Shown: positions 1-8,324 of the stretch, in pieces | Layout: each line of letters opens with the position of its first letter | How positions within the stretch are numbered: position 1 is the first letter of the stretch | Source: Euperipatoides rowelli | Lineage: Eukaryota; Onychophora; Udeonychophora; Euonychophora; Peripatopsidae | Assembly (NCBI GenBank): GCA_003024985.2 | Contig: PXIH01S0004469.1 | Length of the DNA: 10,733 nucleotides | Strand: one strand, 5' to 3' | Notes under the pieces: generated by a model | Seen by the model: only the letters and a program-made list of their open reading frames with translations | Told to the model about the DNA's origin: nothing | Databases searched by the model: none | Translations under genes and position numbers: made by a program

Positions 1-464
1 AAAAAAATGTAGGCAATTAATCATCAGTCGATAGTTCAAAGACTCTGAAAATTGAATGCCTTAATGTACGANGAATAAAAANAAANACCTCTNGCACATC
101 AACTGCCTCAAATAATCCAATCCAGAAAAATGACATGTTCTATGATCAATACACCAACTTAAAATAAACAAAAATAATAAATAAAATAAAACTTATGCAC
201 AAAACAATCGGGTTGCTATTACATCCGGGTCAATATGATTTTGTAATGGTCTGATTCAGTGGAACAAAAGGCAAAGAACAGGCATTTTAAGCCTCAAAGG
301 TGATGAAATGTGGTAAAGAAATGTAGTAAGTTTTTTTTTTCTTTTTATAACCATCTTAGTGAGGTTGGAAGGCACAAACGCATCTCTAAAAGTGCTTAAT
401 AGAGACGAGAAGATTAGGAATCTGTCATACATTAAGTACATACTTAAAATGACAACAGGTTCAT
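1..464. other. Unassigned AT-rich stretch
   Basis: I see no gene, RNA gene or recognisable transposon end here. The stretch is AT-rich with poly-A and poly-T runs (around 330-345) and four ambiguous bases at 72, 82, 86 and 93. The longest open frame (minus strand, 256-441) has low-complexity composition and no domain I recognise. It may include the eroded upstream part of the LINE relic that becomes readable from about 465, but nothing in the sequence shows this directly. Confidence 0.6.
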
Positions 465-1398
465 GTGAGTTGATTACTTTGGGCTTCTAAATGAGGATTT
501 CCAAGTAAACCGATCGTTATGGCAGACCTATGGTTGGCTTAGTGCAGTAATAAAACCAAAAGTGAGGTATATAGAGCTATGTCAAAAATGAGAAGCAATG
601 GAGCCTGATGACATTTGGATTAGATCGGATTTTAGTTGGCTTTGGTTGTTAACAAGCTAATGAATGATCTTGAAAGGCTGAATCCATGGAGATATTTCTA
701 TTTAGACAAATAAGGGTGATGTGCAGTCCTGAGCTAATCATTAGCATATCCAATTGATGTGACATATAATGAAGTATGGGAATGTGTAACAGATATACTG
801 TATATAAGCTTAAGAGAGAGAGATTATCATCATTGCAGAAAAACAATGTTGTTTTGTCCAAGTAAAGTCAATGAGTGCTGGTTGAATAATATAGGAAAAA
901 GAAGACCAACCTTCACATACTCTTCATTGATTTTGAGAAGATTTTTAATCATGTAATGAGGAAGAATTTGACAATTGTTGAGGAAAAGGTATGCCCCTGA
1001 GACTTGTGTATAAATCATTAAAGATATGTACAGGGGTGAAAAGAACTTATCTACTACGGTATATATATATAGTATCTGGCTTGTTCAGAGATTTTGATGT
1101 AAGAGAAGGTGTTCATTAAGGTTTTGTATTAAACCAACAAAGCTTCAATAAATGCTGATGGCAATTTTGCATGGAGCGGAGTGCTGGCTGGCTAAGGCCT
1201 AAGGGGACTAAAATAAAAAGATGTACCCAATGAGATGAGAATAAATGGACTAGTGGTACAATCTTGCAAGATTGTGTCATAGTGTACATGGTACCATGAC
1301 TCGAAGTGATCCCCATTGATAAGTTATGTCTATGTTGAATTCTGTCCGACTAGCATTCAGCATTGAGAAACTCATGTGTGTCTAATACCGAAACATAA
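465..1398 (+). pseudogene. Decayed RTE-like LINE reverse transcriptase
   Basis: This is a relic of the reverse-transcriptase region of an RTE-like LINE, which would have copied the element's RNA into DNA at a nicked target. Blocks recur in the family's order but in shifting frames. They are YFGLLNED (475-498), EVYRAMSKMRSN (564-599) followed by PDDIW (604-618), KGDVQS*ANH* (712-744, family form GDVQSC-NYRG), VWECVTD (774-794), LHILFIDFEK (911-940, catalytic motif A with its Asp), RDFDVREGVH*GFVLN (1087-1134, motif B region, with TAA where Gln is usual) and HGAECW (1170-1187, family form YGAECW near the C-terminus). Only 35 bases separate the motif-B block from HGAECW, so the segment with the YADD catalytic motif is deleted. 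Stops and frameshifts make it non-functional. The clade is assigned from remembered family motifs; the RTE call is fairly firm, the subfamily unknown. Confidence 0.8.
926..1398 (+). repeat. Long direct repeat, copy A (473 bp)
   Basis: This segment recurs at 2100-2564. By eye I count about nine substitutions and two indels (7 bases, ACGGTAT, near 1059 and a single G near 1323), so about 98% identity. It starts inside the motif-A Ile-Asp codons of the RTE relic and ends at CGAAACATAA. The left flank (CATACTCTTC) continues the relic's reading, so this copy keeps the original upstream junction. Its right neighbour is a different LINE fragment. Confidence 0.93.
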
Positions 1399-1485
1399 TT
1401 CAATTGCACATGTGTTTACACAATGTCATATGTTTAGCGATACTGTAAAGAGGAATTTTCCAGCTGATGTTTTGCAGATGTTAAN

Positions 1486-2066
1486 CTCAGATGGATTTGA
1501 TCCGGATATATTTGCTTATAAACTGTTGAAATATCTGGATGTTGAAACTTTATTTTCTGTTTTTTCTAAACTTGTNAACATAATTAGAGTGAAAAGACAA
1601 AACGGAACTTAAAATTAATGTTAGAAAAGATATTTGAGAAAATTGTGATATGTGGTTAGATAATGTATATGTTATGAATATTTAATTTTGAAATTGTTTG
1701 TATCAAAGTATTATATGTTTACCTTTGAATTCCATTGGTACAAGTCATGTTATTACATATATTGGGCTCAGATGGATTTGATCCAGATATATTTGTTTAT
1801 AAACTATTGAGATATGTGGATAATGAAACTTTATTTTCTGTTTTTTCTAAACTAGTAAACATAATTAGAGTGGAGAGACAAATAAACTTAAATTTGATGT
1901 CAGAAAAATATAAGGAAATGTTCTGATTAGTGGGGAGAGAGTGAATAATTGAGATATCTGTGTGTTGTACAATTATACACTGTATATGATATGTATATTT
2001 AATTTTGAAATTATTTTGTGTCAAAACATATGTTTGCCTTTGAATCCCATTGTTACAAGTTATGAT
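1486..2066 (+). repeat. Tandem duplication of LINE C-terminus and UTR
   Basis: Two head-to-tail units start at CTCAGATGGATTTGAT, at 1486 and 1767 (period about 281). The first ~117 bases of each are about 90% identical; the UTR parts are more diverged but still align (AATTTTGAAATT, TTTGAAT-CCATTG-TACAAGT). Both units keep the frame SDGFDPDIF...ETLFSVFSK...NIIRV open. The first unit lacks AATAAA and the tail, which occur only after the second. The units differ more than copies A and B do, so this duplication is older than the A/B event and may belong to the LINE family itself. Confidence 0.85.
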
Positions 2067-2076
2067 AACTTACTGC

Positions 2077-2082
2077 AATAAA
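2077..2082 (+). terminator. Polyadenylation signal of inserted LINE
   Basis: A canonical AATAAA lies 17 bases before the inferred 3' junction at 2099/2100, followed by a GTTTGATTTAATTTTTG tail. Its position just before the end of the LINE fragment fits the element's own 3' processing or tail region. Function is inferred from position only. Confidence 0.5.
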
Positions 2083-2099
2083 GTTTGATTTAATTTTTG

Positions 2100-2564
2100 A
2101 TTGATTTTGAGAAGATTTTTAATCATGTAATGAGGAAGAATTTGACAATTGTTGAGGAAAAGGTATGCCCCTGAGACTTGTGGATAAATCATTAAAGATA
2201 TGTACAGGGGTGAAAAAAACTTATCTACTATATATATAGTATCTGGCTTGTTCAGAGATTTTGATGTAAGAGCAGGTGTTCATTAAGGTTTTGTATTAAA
2301 CCAACAAAGCTTCAATAAATGCTGATGGCAATTTTGCATGGAGCGGAGTACTGGCTGGCTAAGGCCTAAGGGGACTAAAATAAAAAGATGCACCCAATGA
2401 GATGAGAATAAATGGACTAGTGATACAATCTTGCAAAATTGTGTCATAGTGTACATCGTACCATGACTCGAAGTGATCCCTATTGATAATTATGTCTATG
2501 TTGAATTCTGTCCGACTAGCATTCAGCATTGAGAAACTCATGTGTGTCTAATACCGAAACATAA
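2100..2564 (+). pseudogene. Direct repeat copy B of RTE relic
   Basis: This is the second copy (465 bp) of 926-1398. It carries the same inactivating changes: the in-frame TAA in GVH*G (2284-2286) and the same internal deletion before HGAECW. The copying therefore happened after the RTE element was already dead. It differs in a few places; for example TGC is TAC, giving GAEYW, at 2340-2354. Left of it is the tail of the inserted LINE. Right of it (GTGATTTTAGG...) is sequence that would have followed copy A before the insertion. Taken alone it could be called a tandem duplication, but the LINE fragment lies precisely between the copies. Confidence 0.85.
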
Positions 2565-3424
2565 GTGATTTTAGGATGAGAAAACTAAGCAATGTAATAA
2601 TTCAGAATCGGGTGATCTGGAGTGTCATAACTTGGTGTATGGACCACAATAAACACCAGGTTTCTGAAGAAGACATAACATTAGAAGCAATTTATAATAA
2701 TTTACAAAGTCAACAAATACGATAATACAATGTCTTGACAGCAGTGTAATGAATTTTGATTGATGAATTAAAGATGTCAATATTTTAAAGTCATTAAAGT
2801 ATTTTTTTTGGTAACAGAAAAAGACCTATTTTTATACATCAATCCCTGATGTAATTTATTCATAAAATACATTTGCATTTATCAAAAAAACTATTGATAG
2901 AACTTTTTTCTGCTGCAACAAAAAATGTTTTCTGCGGAAGTGAACTAGAAAATATGAAAATTGGGCATTTTAAATATCAATGGTATAGTTTAAATCAATT
3001 GTTTAGACATAAAATAAATAATATGTATCACTTTTTTTTAAAAAACAAAAGAGAAAAGTCATCAAAATAGTACTTTTTAACACACTGGTCTTTAATTTTT
3101 TTTAAAAAAAATGTTACAATAATTTAAATTATACAATATACAGTGTCATTGAGAACCTGAAAATAAAATAATAATTTAATACTTTTTTTTTAATGTTTAA
3201 ATTTTACACTTTCAAGCAATTTTAATTTGAAGATAACTTTATAGGTTACTACTACGACATTAATTTAAATCGCTACGGTAAACTTACTAGCCACAAAATA
3301 TACAATTTTTTTTATAATTTAAAAATCGTAAAAATTACTTCAACAATGTAATGCTTGAAAAATTATTTTCGATCTTTGATGAAAAGAAAAAAAGCGCACC
3401 CAGAGGTTAGGCTTACAGAATATA
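2565..3424. other. Unassigned AT-rich stretch
   Basis: Nothing recognisable is seen in this 860-bp stretch. It is rich in poly-T and poly-A runs. A 49-codon open frame at 2576-2725 and a 65-codon one at 2873-3070 have no domain I know, and lengths like these occur by chance. The first bases may still belong to the RTE relic, but no motif supports it. The right end is the target of the hAT insertion. Confidence 0.55.
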
Positions 3425-3432
3425 GTCTATAG
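3425..3432. repeat. Target-site duplication, left (hAT)
   Basis: GTCTATAG directly precedes the CAGCATTTCTCAA terminus and matches GTCTAAAG at 5414-5421 in seven of eight positions. An 8-bp duplication is the hallmark of hAT integration. Confidence 0.75.
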
Positions 3433-3491
3433 CAGCATTTCTCAAACTGGGAGTCGTGGCAGTGATTGAAGTAGGTTGCGAGCTTGAGAAT

Positions 3492-3511
3492 TATACAGTA
3501 TATACTGTATA
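3492..3511. repeat. 20-nt perfect palindrome
   Basis: TATACAGTATATACTGTATA is its own reverse complement. It lies about 60 bases inside the left hAT end. It is AT-rich and followed by a TA run, so it may be only low-complexity drift, although subterminal palindromes can bind hAT transposases. Confidence 0.8.
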
Positions 3512-4787
3512 TATATATTTTAGAATTATTCCTTTGAAGCTTAAAGATACCATTAGTAAACACATTAGTATAGAATGGAAGCAAGTTAGATTTTTTTCTA
3601 TTTCTTAATATAAAAAGAATTTAAAATTATTATTATTATTCAGGTTTATTTAGGCTATATATATAAACACGCAAATACGGTACATAGAAATATATCTCAC
3701 CATTTTGCAAAGTTCTGCCAACAGTTCTAGCGAGATACTATATTCCCATGCACAAAACAAAAATATTAAAATTATTTACATATAATCAAATTGAAATTTA
3801 GGTTTAAAATATAAGGCCCTAGCCCACAAGGATATGGGCTTTACTTACAGGGATTCCAAAAAATATTAGATTGAAAATAATTTATGGAGAAATGTCAAAT
3901 GCAAATGATCAGCCAAATCACATACAGGCAACTGTCACTATACAGATCAAACACCAATGTAATCCAGATAATGATATAAACTAGGTGGTAATTAGGCTTT
4001 AAGCAAATACTGTACATTGTTGCGAGAATTCTATATCTGTGTTGTAATACATCATTATAATTACTTGAGTCCTAACAAACAAGACCTTCAAGGTGGTATC
4101 CATTCAAAAATGTTTCATGAGGTGCTGCACTTGATCAATGTAGATTGTCATTATAGGTTTTATAAATTACGTATTATGCAGCTAGAGTAAGGCAATTGTG
4201 ACAGAGCATAATCATGGAGACGGCAAAACTCAATTAAAATTCTGAAATATCCAGGAATTATGGACAAACAAATGTTTTAAAATAAATAATGAGACCAGCT
4301 TAAGCAGGATGAAAAAGACTAAATTGCCAATCAGGAACAAATATAATGCTTCTAACCTGGCTAAATCAACTGTGAATTAAAAAAGCCAAAAGGTTGACAC
4401 TAATTGCATAAACAGGACTCAAAATAATAACTTAAAAAACATAATTAGAACTTAAAGATTAAAATATTTACAAAACTATACGAACGAAGCAGCCATCAAG
4501 ACGCTTACATTCCAATTAAATGTTGTTTGCCCCAAGCTAATAATTAGCTAACCATTATTTAACGTTTTAGTTTTTGATAAGCATACTCACTGACCACCTG
4601 AAATCATTTTTTTAATCTTAAGCATGCCATATTATCCGTTCGTTTACCAACCTCGGTACATTTTGAACCCTTGACATATTTTGGATTATTTTCAAGGTGA
4701 ACGCAAGTTGTCACAGATCATCTCTTATGTAGCTGTTATTAAAATGTTTTCAATCTAAGTACAGGAGGTGCATCTTTTTTTTTGTAC

Positions 4788-5071
4788 TGAAATGAAACAT
4801 TTTGAAAATTGTTAGTGGGTCCAACATGGATCCAGATTGGTAATATATGTACCCCTTAATGTTTCTCTCAGAAATTTGCTTTTGGTATTAATTGAAGTTC
4901 TACTTTTCAGATTGAGGTGAATCAGGGTGCATGTGGTGAAAATGTCAGTATTTATAGAAAAGGATCATTTTTTTTTGGTATTTATGATCCCCAATGAAGT
5001 GAAACATTTTGAAAACTTTTAGGGAGTCCAGGAATTTGTTTTTGGTATTAAATGAAGTTCTACTTTACAAT
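4788..5071 (+). repeat. Internal imperfect direct repeats in hAT element
   Basis: Two blocks occur twice in the same order. Block 1 (TGAARTGAAACATTTTGAAAA... ending AGTCCA or GGTCCA) is at 4788-4824 and 4995-5030. Block 2 (AATTTGYTTTTGGTATTAA, then TGAAGTTCTACTTT) is at 4871-4913 and 5031-5071. In the second copy the blocks are adjacent; in the first they are separated by about 46 bases. A related piece (GGGTCCAA-ATGGA-CCA...TTGGTA) recurs at 4817-4843 and 5158-5183. Confidence 0.8.
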
Positions 5072-5157
5072 TAACATTAATATAAATTAATTAAAACAAG
5101 TATCCCAATGACATTACATGTTCCAAAATCATTGAACATAACAACAAAGATAAACCT

Positions 5158-5174
5158 GGGTCCAAAATGGACCC
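5158..5174. repeat. Short inverted repeat GGGTCCA/TGGACCC
   Basis: Seven-base arms around a 3-base AAA spacer form a perfect hairpin-capable palindrome inside the hAT element. Role unknown; it could mark the end of a smaller nested element. Confidence 0.7.
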
Positions 5175-5413
5175 ATGTTGGTAAAAGGTGTGAGACAAAG
5201 AGTGTTGGTCAACGAAGGGTTAAGGTATTGCTGTATGATTATAAAGAAGAAGAAAAAAAACAAGCTAAAACTTCCCTTCAAAAAAATAATCTACTGCTGT
5301 AAATTAAATAGGACAAATCTATAGTTCCTTTTTTGGGGGTCACGCTTGGGTTATTTTAACTCATATTAAGGGGTGTTAGGGGGTCCCGGCTGAAAAAGGC
5401 TTGAGAACCACTG

Positions 5414-5421
5414 GTCTAAAG
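5414..5421. repeat. Target-site duplication, right (hAT)
   Basis: GTCTAAAG immediately follows the hAT terminus GAGAACCACTG and pairs with GTCTATAG at 3425-3432. Confidence 0.75.
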
Positions 5422-7165
5422 CCTATTTTTTTTTCAAGAATTAGATGTGATGACAGGTTTGAATGATATTAATTACTAAGCGTTATGTAAATTAATATAA
5501 AGAACTATTAAGCAGAATATTATAAGAATTGGGAAACTAATTTGTAAATTGTTCTAAAAATTTAGAGAACATAATTTATGTTGGAAATGTAGTGTTCCGT
5601 GGTGGTATTCATGAGAAGTTCTGCATTCCATGAATTTTTGCAGAATTGTGGAAAACTATAAACTTTAGAGTAGCTTACCTCTGTAAGGATACGAAAGAAA
5701 TTAACAAAGTCGGGCTACATAGATGTATGCATATGCAATTTTTAGGTGGTGAAACGAATAAAACAACACATATAAACTGTATATACATTTTCACTCCCCA
5801 CCATTATTACAAATAATCGTGTTTTTACTGTAAATCTTTTTTTCGTTGTAAGAAATAGGCTAAATACGAATACAAAAAAATAATTCTATAAAAGTTACAT
5901 CTATTTAATCAAGAAAATACTACTTCTATACAAAGTTTAATTAATGTGCATTCCAAACAAATCGTGTTAGCTAATTTAACAAAATAAAAATAGCAAAATA
6001 AAAATGTTAATAGCATTGGATGATTTGGTTAAGTGCTCACCATTAAAACAAAAAGGGACTTAGTCATTACATTACCTTCAAATGACTTATGGTAAATCAT
6101 AGAGATTAATTACCTAACCTTTGAATGCTGAATTAAATAAAAATGAAGAAAGTTTAAAAAAATGTTTAGCACAAATTGTATAAGTTATACACCTTTGTTC
6201 CATTTAGAATTAGACAAATATACATGTACAATATATGATTTTTTTTTACCAAAGTAAACAAACTAGGGTTTTAAAATGATTTTTTCTATACACTTTAAAA
6301 GTAAGTTTTTCTTAACAAAAGTGTATAATTATAGTGGTTTTAATAGATTTTTTTTTTTCAAATAATCAACATCTAAAAATATAATTTTACTATAAAAATG
6401 CTTAGATTTTTGCTAGTGGTTATCTTTTTCTGAAAAGAAAATTTACTATAGAAAACAGTTCTCAAGTAAGCTGAAATTTAAAAAGGATTTTCCTAGATGA
6501 TTTACAGTATCTTAATTTTGTCAGTCTTTTGTGGGTATCTCTTTATTTTAAAGGTCAAATGTAACAAATTTTTTTTTATTTATTGATTTTTAAAGGTTTT
6601 TACTAAAATAAAAATATCCACTAGAAAAAAAAAATAGTTATTTACAATTCAATTTTTAAAATAATTGTCTTTAGCTCTTGGCTCTTAAAACAACATTGTC
6701 CAATGTATACACCAGGGAAGATATTTTGTGATGTCATAGACTAGAAATGAATACAGCTTGCTATACTTAACTATACAATATTTGCTATTTTTGTCGGCAT
6801 AAGGCTGGACATCATATGGACTAATTGTTTAAATACTTGTAAAAAATCGTAATCAAATTCATATTTTGTGCTATTATGATCCAATTTGTTTTTTTTTTTT
6901 AAAAATCAAAATGACCTTTAATACAAGTTGGACATACCTCTATTTACATGTTAAATCATTACAAAGAAAACAGCTGTAGAGACTTTTTCGTCATCAAATT
7001 AATCTCATACTCCAAAAAAATGTGTAAGTTTCAATTTGTAATCGTAGACTGAGGATAGCAATACCGGTAGTCTTAATTTTATCTGTAGAAAACTTTTTTT
7101 TAAGCATTATAATTTTTTTTTCCAGTGGAATTTTTTTTATAGTAATTATCTTTGAAAATCAATAA
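5422..7165. other. Unassigned T-rich stretch with old repeat traces
   Basis: No gene is visible in this 1.7-kb stretch. It has many T8-T12 runs (for example near 6240, 6350, 6570 and 6890) and no long open frame. From about 6400 it carries traces of an old dispersed repeat. TTAAAGGTCAAATGTAACAA (6548-6567) is the start of a near-exact inverted match to 8384-8419. AAGCTGAAATTT near 6468-6479 resembles the GGCTGAAAT motif seen in inverted orientation near 8527 and 9046. Element identity unknown. Confidence 0.5.
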
Positions 7166-7221
7166 TCTAATATAATAAAAGTTAAGTTGTGTCATTCTGT
7201 CACGCTCGATGAAGCGTTATT

Positions 7222-7296
7222 CTGATAAACATACAACCAATTACTTTAATCAATTTAATTATTATAAAACATATTTCTATCCGTATTTTGACTGCC
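7222..7296 (+). repeat. Subterminal inverted repeat, left arm (75 bp)
   Basis: Begins CTGATAAACATACAA and ends GTATTTTGACTGCC. The reverse complement of 8250-8324 matches it at 72 of 75 positions without gaps, so the two arms could form a long cruciform or RNA hairpin stem around a loop of about 950 bases. Confidence 0.95.
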
Positions 7297-7300
7297 TTTG

Positions 7301-8156
7301 TAGTCTTAGGTACTCTTTGATATTCTTAGGTACTCTTAGATACTCTTAGGTATTCTAGGCATTATTAGGTGCTCTTAACTTATGTATTCTTAGCTACTCT
7401 TAGGCATTCTTAGGTACTCATAGGTATTCTTAGGTACTCATAGGTATTCTTAGGTACTCTTAAGTATTCTTAGGTAATCTTAAGTATTGTTAGGTACTCT
7501 TAGGTAGTCTTAGGTACTCAGTACTCTTAGGTACTCTTAAGTATTCTTAGCCACTCTAAGGTGTTCATAGGTACTCTTAGGTTTTCTTAGGTACCCTTAG
7601 GTATTCTTAGGTACTCTTAGTTATTCTAAGGTACTCTTATGTATTCTTAGGTACTCTTAAATATTCTTAGGTATTCTTACATATTCTTAGGTATTCTTAG
7701 TTACTCTTAGGTATTGTTAGGTATTCTTTGGTTCTCAGGTACTCTTAGGTACTTTTAGGTATACTTACTGTATGTACTCTTAAGTATTCTTAGGTATTAT
7801 TATGTACTCTTAGGTATTCTTTGGTACTCTTAGGTATTCTTAGGTACTCTTAGTTATTCTAAGGTACTCTTAGGTATTCTTAGGCATTCTTAGGTACTAT
7901 TAGATACTCTTAGGTATTCTTAGGTTTGCTTAGGTACTCTTAGGTATTCTTAGGTACTCTTAAATATTCTTAGGTATTCTTACATATTATTAGGTATTCT
8001 AAGGTACTCTTAGGTAATCTTAAGTACTCTTAGGTATTCTTAAAAACTCTTAGGTATTCTTAGTTATCCTTAGGTATTAGGTAGTCTTAGGTATTCTTAG
8101 GTACTCTTAGGTATTCTTAGGTACTCTTAGGTATTCTTAGATATTCTTAGGTATTC
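7301..8156. repeat. Decamer minisatellite TTAGGTAYTC (about 85 units)
   Basis: The 10-bp unit TTAGGTACTC or TTAGGTATTC is repeated for about 856 bp. The C and T variants often alternate, giving a 20-bp higher-order unit. Rarer variants (TTAGTTATTC, TTAAATATTC, TTACATATTC, CTAAGG) recur in blocks. The block beginning GTACTCTTAGTTATTC appears at 7611 and 7844, and the block GTACTCTTAAATATTC at 7651 and 7954. The array therefore grew partly by duplicating multi-unit blocks. TTAGG occurs in each unit but the period is 10, so this is not a telomere array. Confidence 0.97.
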
Positions 8157-8231
8157 AGAGGGGATGTGGGCAACCAATGGGGATGAGGAGAGTGAGGTAT
8201 GGGGAAGTGAGTGTGTGTGGGGGGGGGGGGG
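8157..8231 (+). repeat. G-rich strand-asymmetric tract ending in G13
   Basis: Directly after the minisatellite the plus strand becomes purine-rich and G-rich (AGAGGGGATGTGGG...GGGGAAG), passes through a (GT)4 run and ends in 13 consecutive Gs at 8219-8231. It stands out strongly in an AT-rich window. Several G-runs of three or more could form G-quadruplexes. It lies between the array and the right inverted-repeat arm, inside the Helitron-like element. Confidence 0.9.
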
Positions 8232-8249
8232 CATTTATTTTTCCTAAAA

Positions 8250-8324
8250 GGCCGTCAAAATACGGATAGAAATATGTTTTAAAATAATTAAATTGATTAA
8301 AGTAATTGATTGTATGTTTATCAG
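8250..8324 (-). repeat. Subterminal inverted repeat, right arm (75 bp)
   Basis: Reverse complement of 7222-7296 with three mismatches. The outer end of the arm is partly duplicated: AATTGATTGTATGTTTA occurs at 8304-8320 and again at 8325-8341. Confidence 0.95.

Larger units (their letters stand above)
1399..2099 (+). mobile_element. 5'-truncated LINE 3' end
   Basis: This is the 3' end of a second LINE, inserted into or beside the RTE relic. The frame running through 1376-1612 starts inside copy A and from about 1401 reads SIAHVFTQCHMF. The H-x4-C spacing fits the C-terminal zinc-knuckle-like segment common after LINE reverse transcriptases. It continues with SDGFDPDIF...LLKYLD...ETLFSVFSK. 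The block and its 3' UTR are then repeated (1767-2066), followed by AATAAA at 2077-2082 and a T/G/A-rich tail (TTGATTTAATTTTTG) abutting copy B. Severe 5' truncation plus an intact 3' tail is typical of target-primed reverse transcription. The clade is unresolved; CR1/L2/Jockey-type elements are possible. Two ambiguous bases fall at 1485 and 1576. Confidence 0.7.
3433..5413. mobile_element. Non-autonomous hAT DNA transposon (1981 bp)
   Basis: The left end reads CAGCATTTCTCAAACTGGG and then GTCGTGG. The right end, read on the minus strand, begins CAGTGGTTCTCAAGCCTTTT and then has GGGACCCCC. These are the short imperfect terminal inverted repeats and GTCG/GACCCCC-type subterminal sequence of Charlie-like hAT elements. 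An 8-bp flanking duplication (7/8 match) fixes both ends. No transposase frame is present, so any movement would have needed a transposase in trans. The interior is AT-rich with a TAT/ATT microsatellite (about 3627-3641), a short hairpin at 3821-3840 (AGCCCA/TGGGCT) and a set of internal repeats at 4788-5071. Terminal divergence and the TSD mismatch suggest an old insertion. The interior may hold further nested elements I cannot delimit. Confidence 0.8.

Noticed and set aside
926-2564. An LTR retrotransposon with ~470-bp LTRs and a 700-bp internal region
   Set aside because: The repeats contain decayed RTE coding sequence, lack TG...CA ends and a short flanking target duplication (ACTCTTC against GTGATTT), and show no primer-binding site or polypurine tract. 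The interior is a LINE 3' end.
2576-2725. 49-codon open frame after copy B, with an acceptor-like TTTTAG just upstream
   Set aside because: No domain recognised, a weak polypyrimidine tract, and a length expected by chance. It does not continue the RTE frame convincingly.
5201-5222. piggyBac end suggested by GAAGGGTTAA (TTAACCCTTC on the minus strand)
   Set aside because: No opposite terminus with TTAA and a matching inverted repeat was found nearby, so a TTAA-CCCT match alone is too weak.
5108-5302. 64-codon open frame inside the hAT element
   Set aside because: No resemblance to transposase motifs. The Lys-rich C-terminus reflects A-rich DNA.
5675-5690. Minus-strand splice donor CAGAG|GTAAGC
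   Set aside because: The surrounding sequence gives no supported exon, frame or composition shift, so an isolated donor-like match is expected by chance.
7301-8156. Interstitial telomere array (TTAGG)
   Set aside because: TTAGG occurs in each unit, but the true period is 10 (TTAGGTAYTC) and tandem TTAGGTTAGG is absent.
7301-8156. CRISPR-like array
   Set aside because: There are no unique spacers between repeats, the unit is only 10 bp, and the context is eukaryotic.
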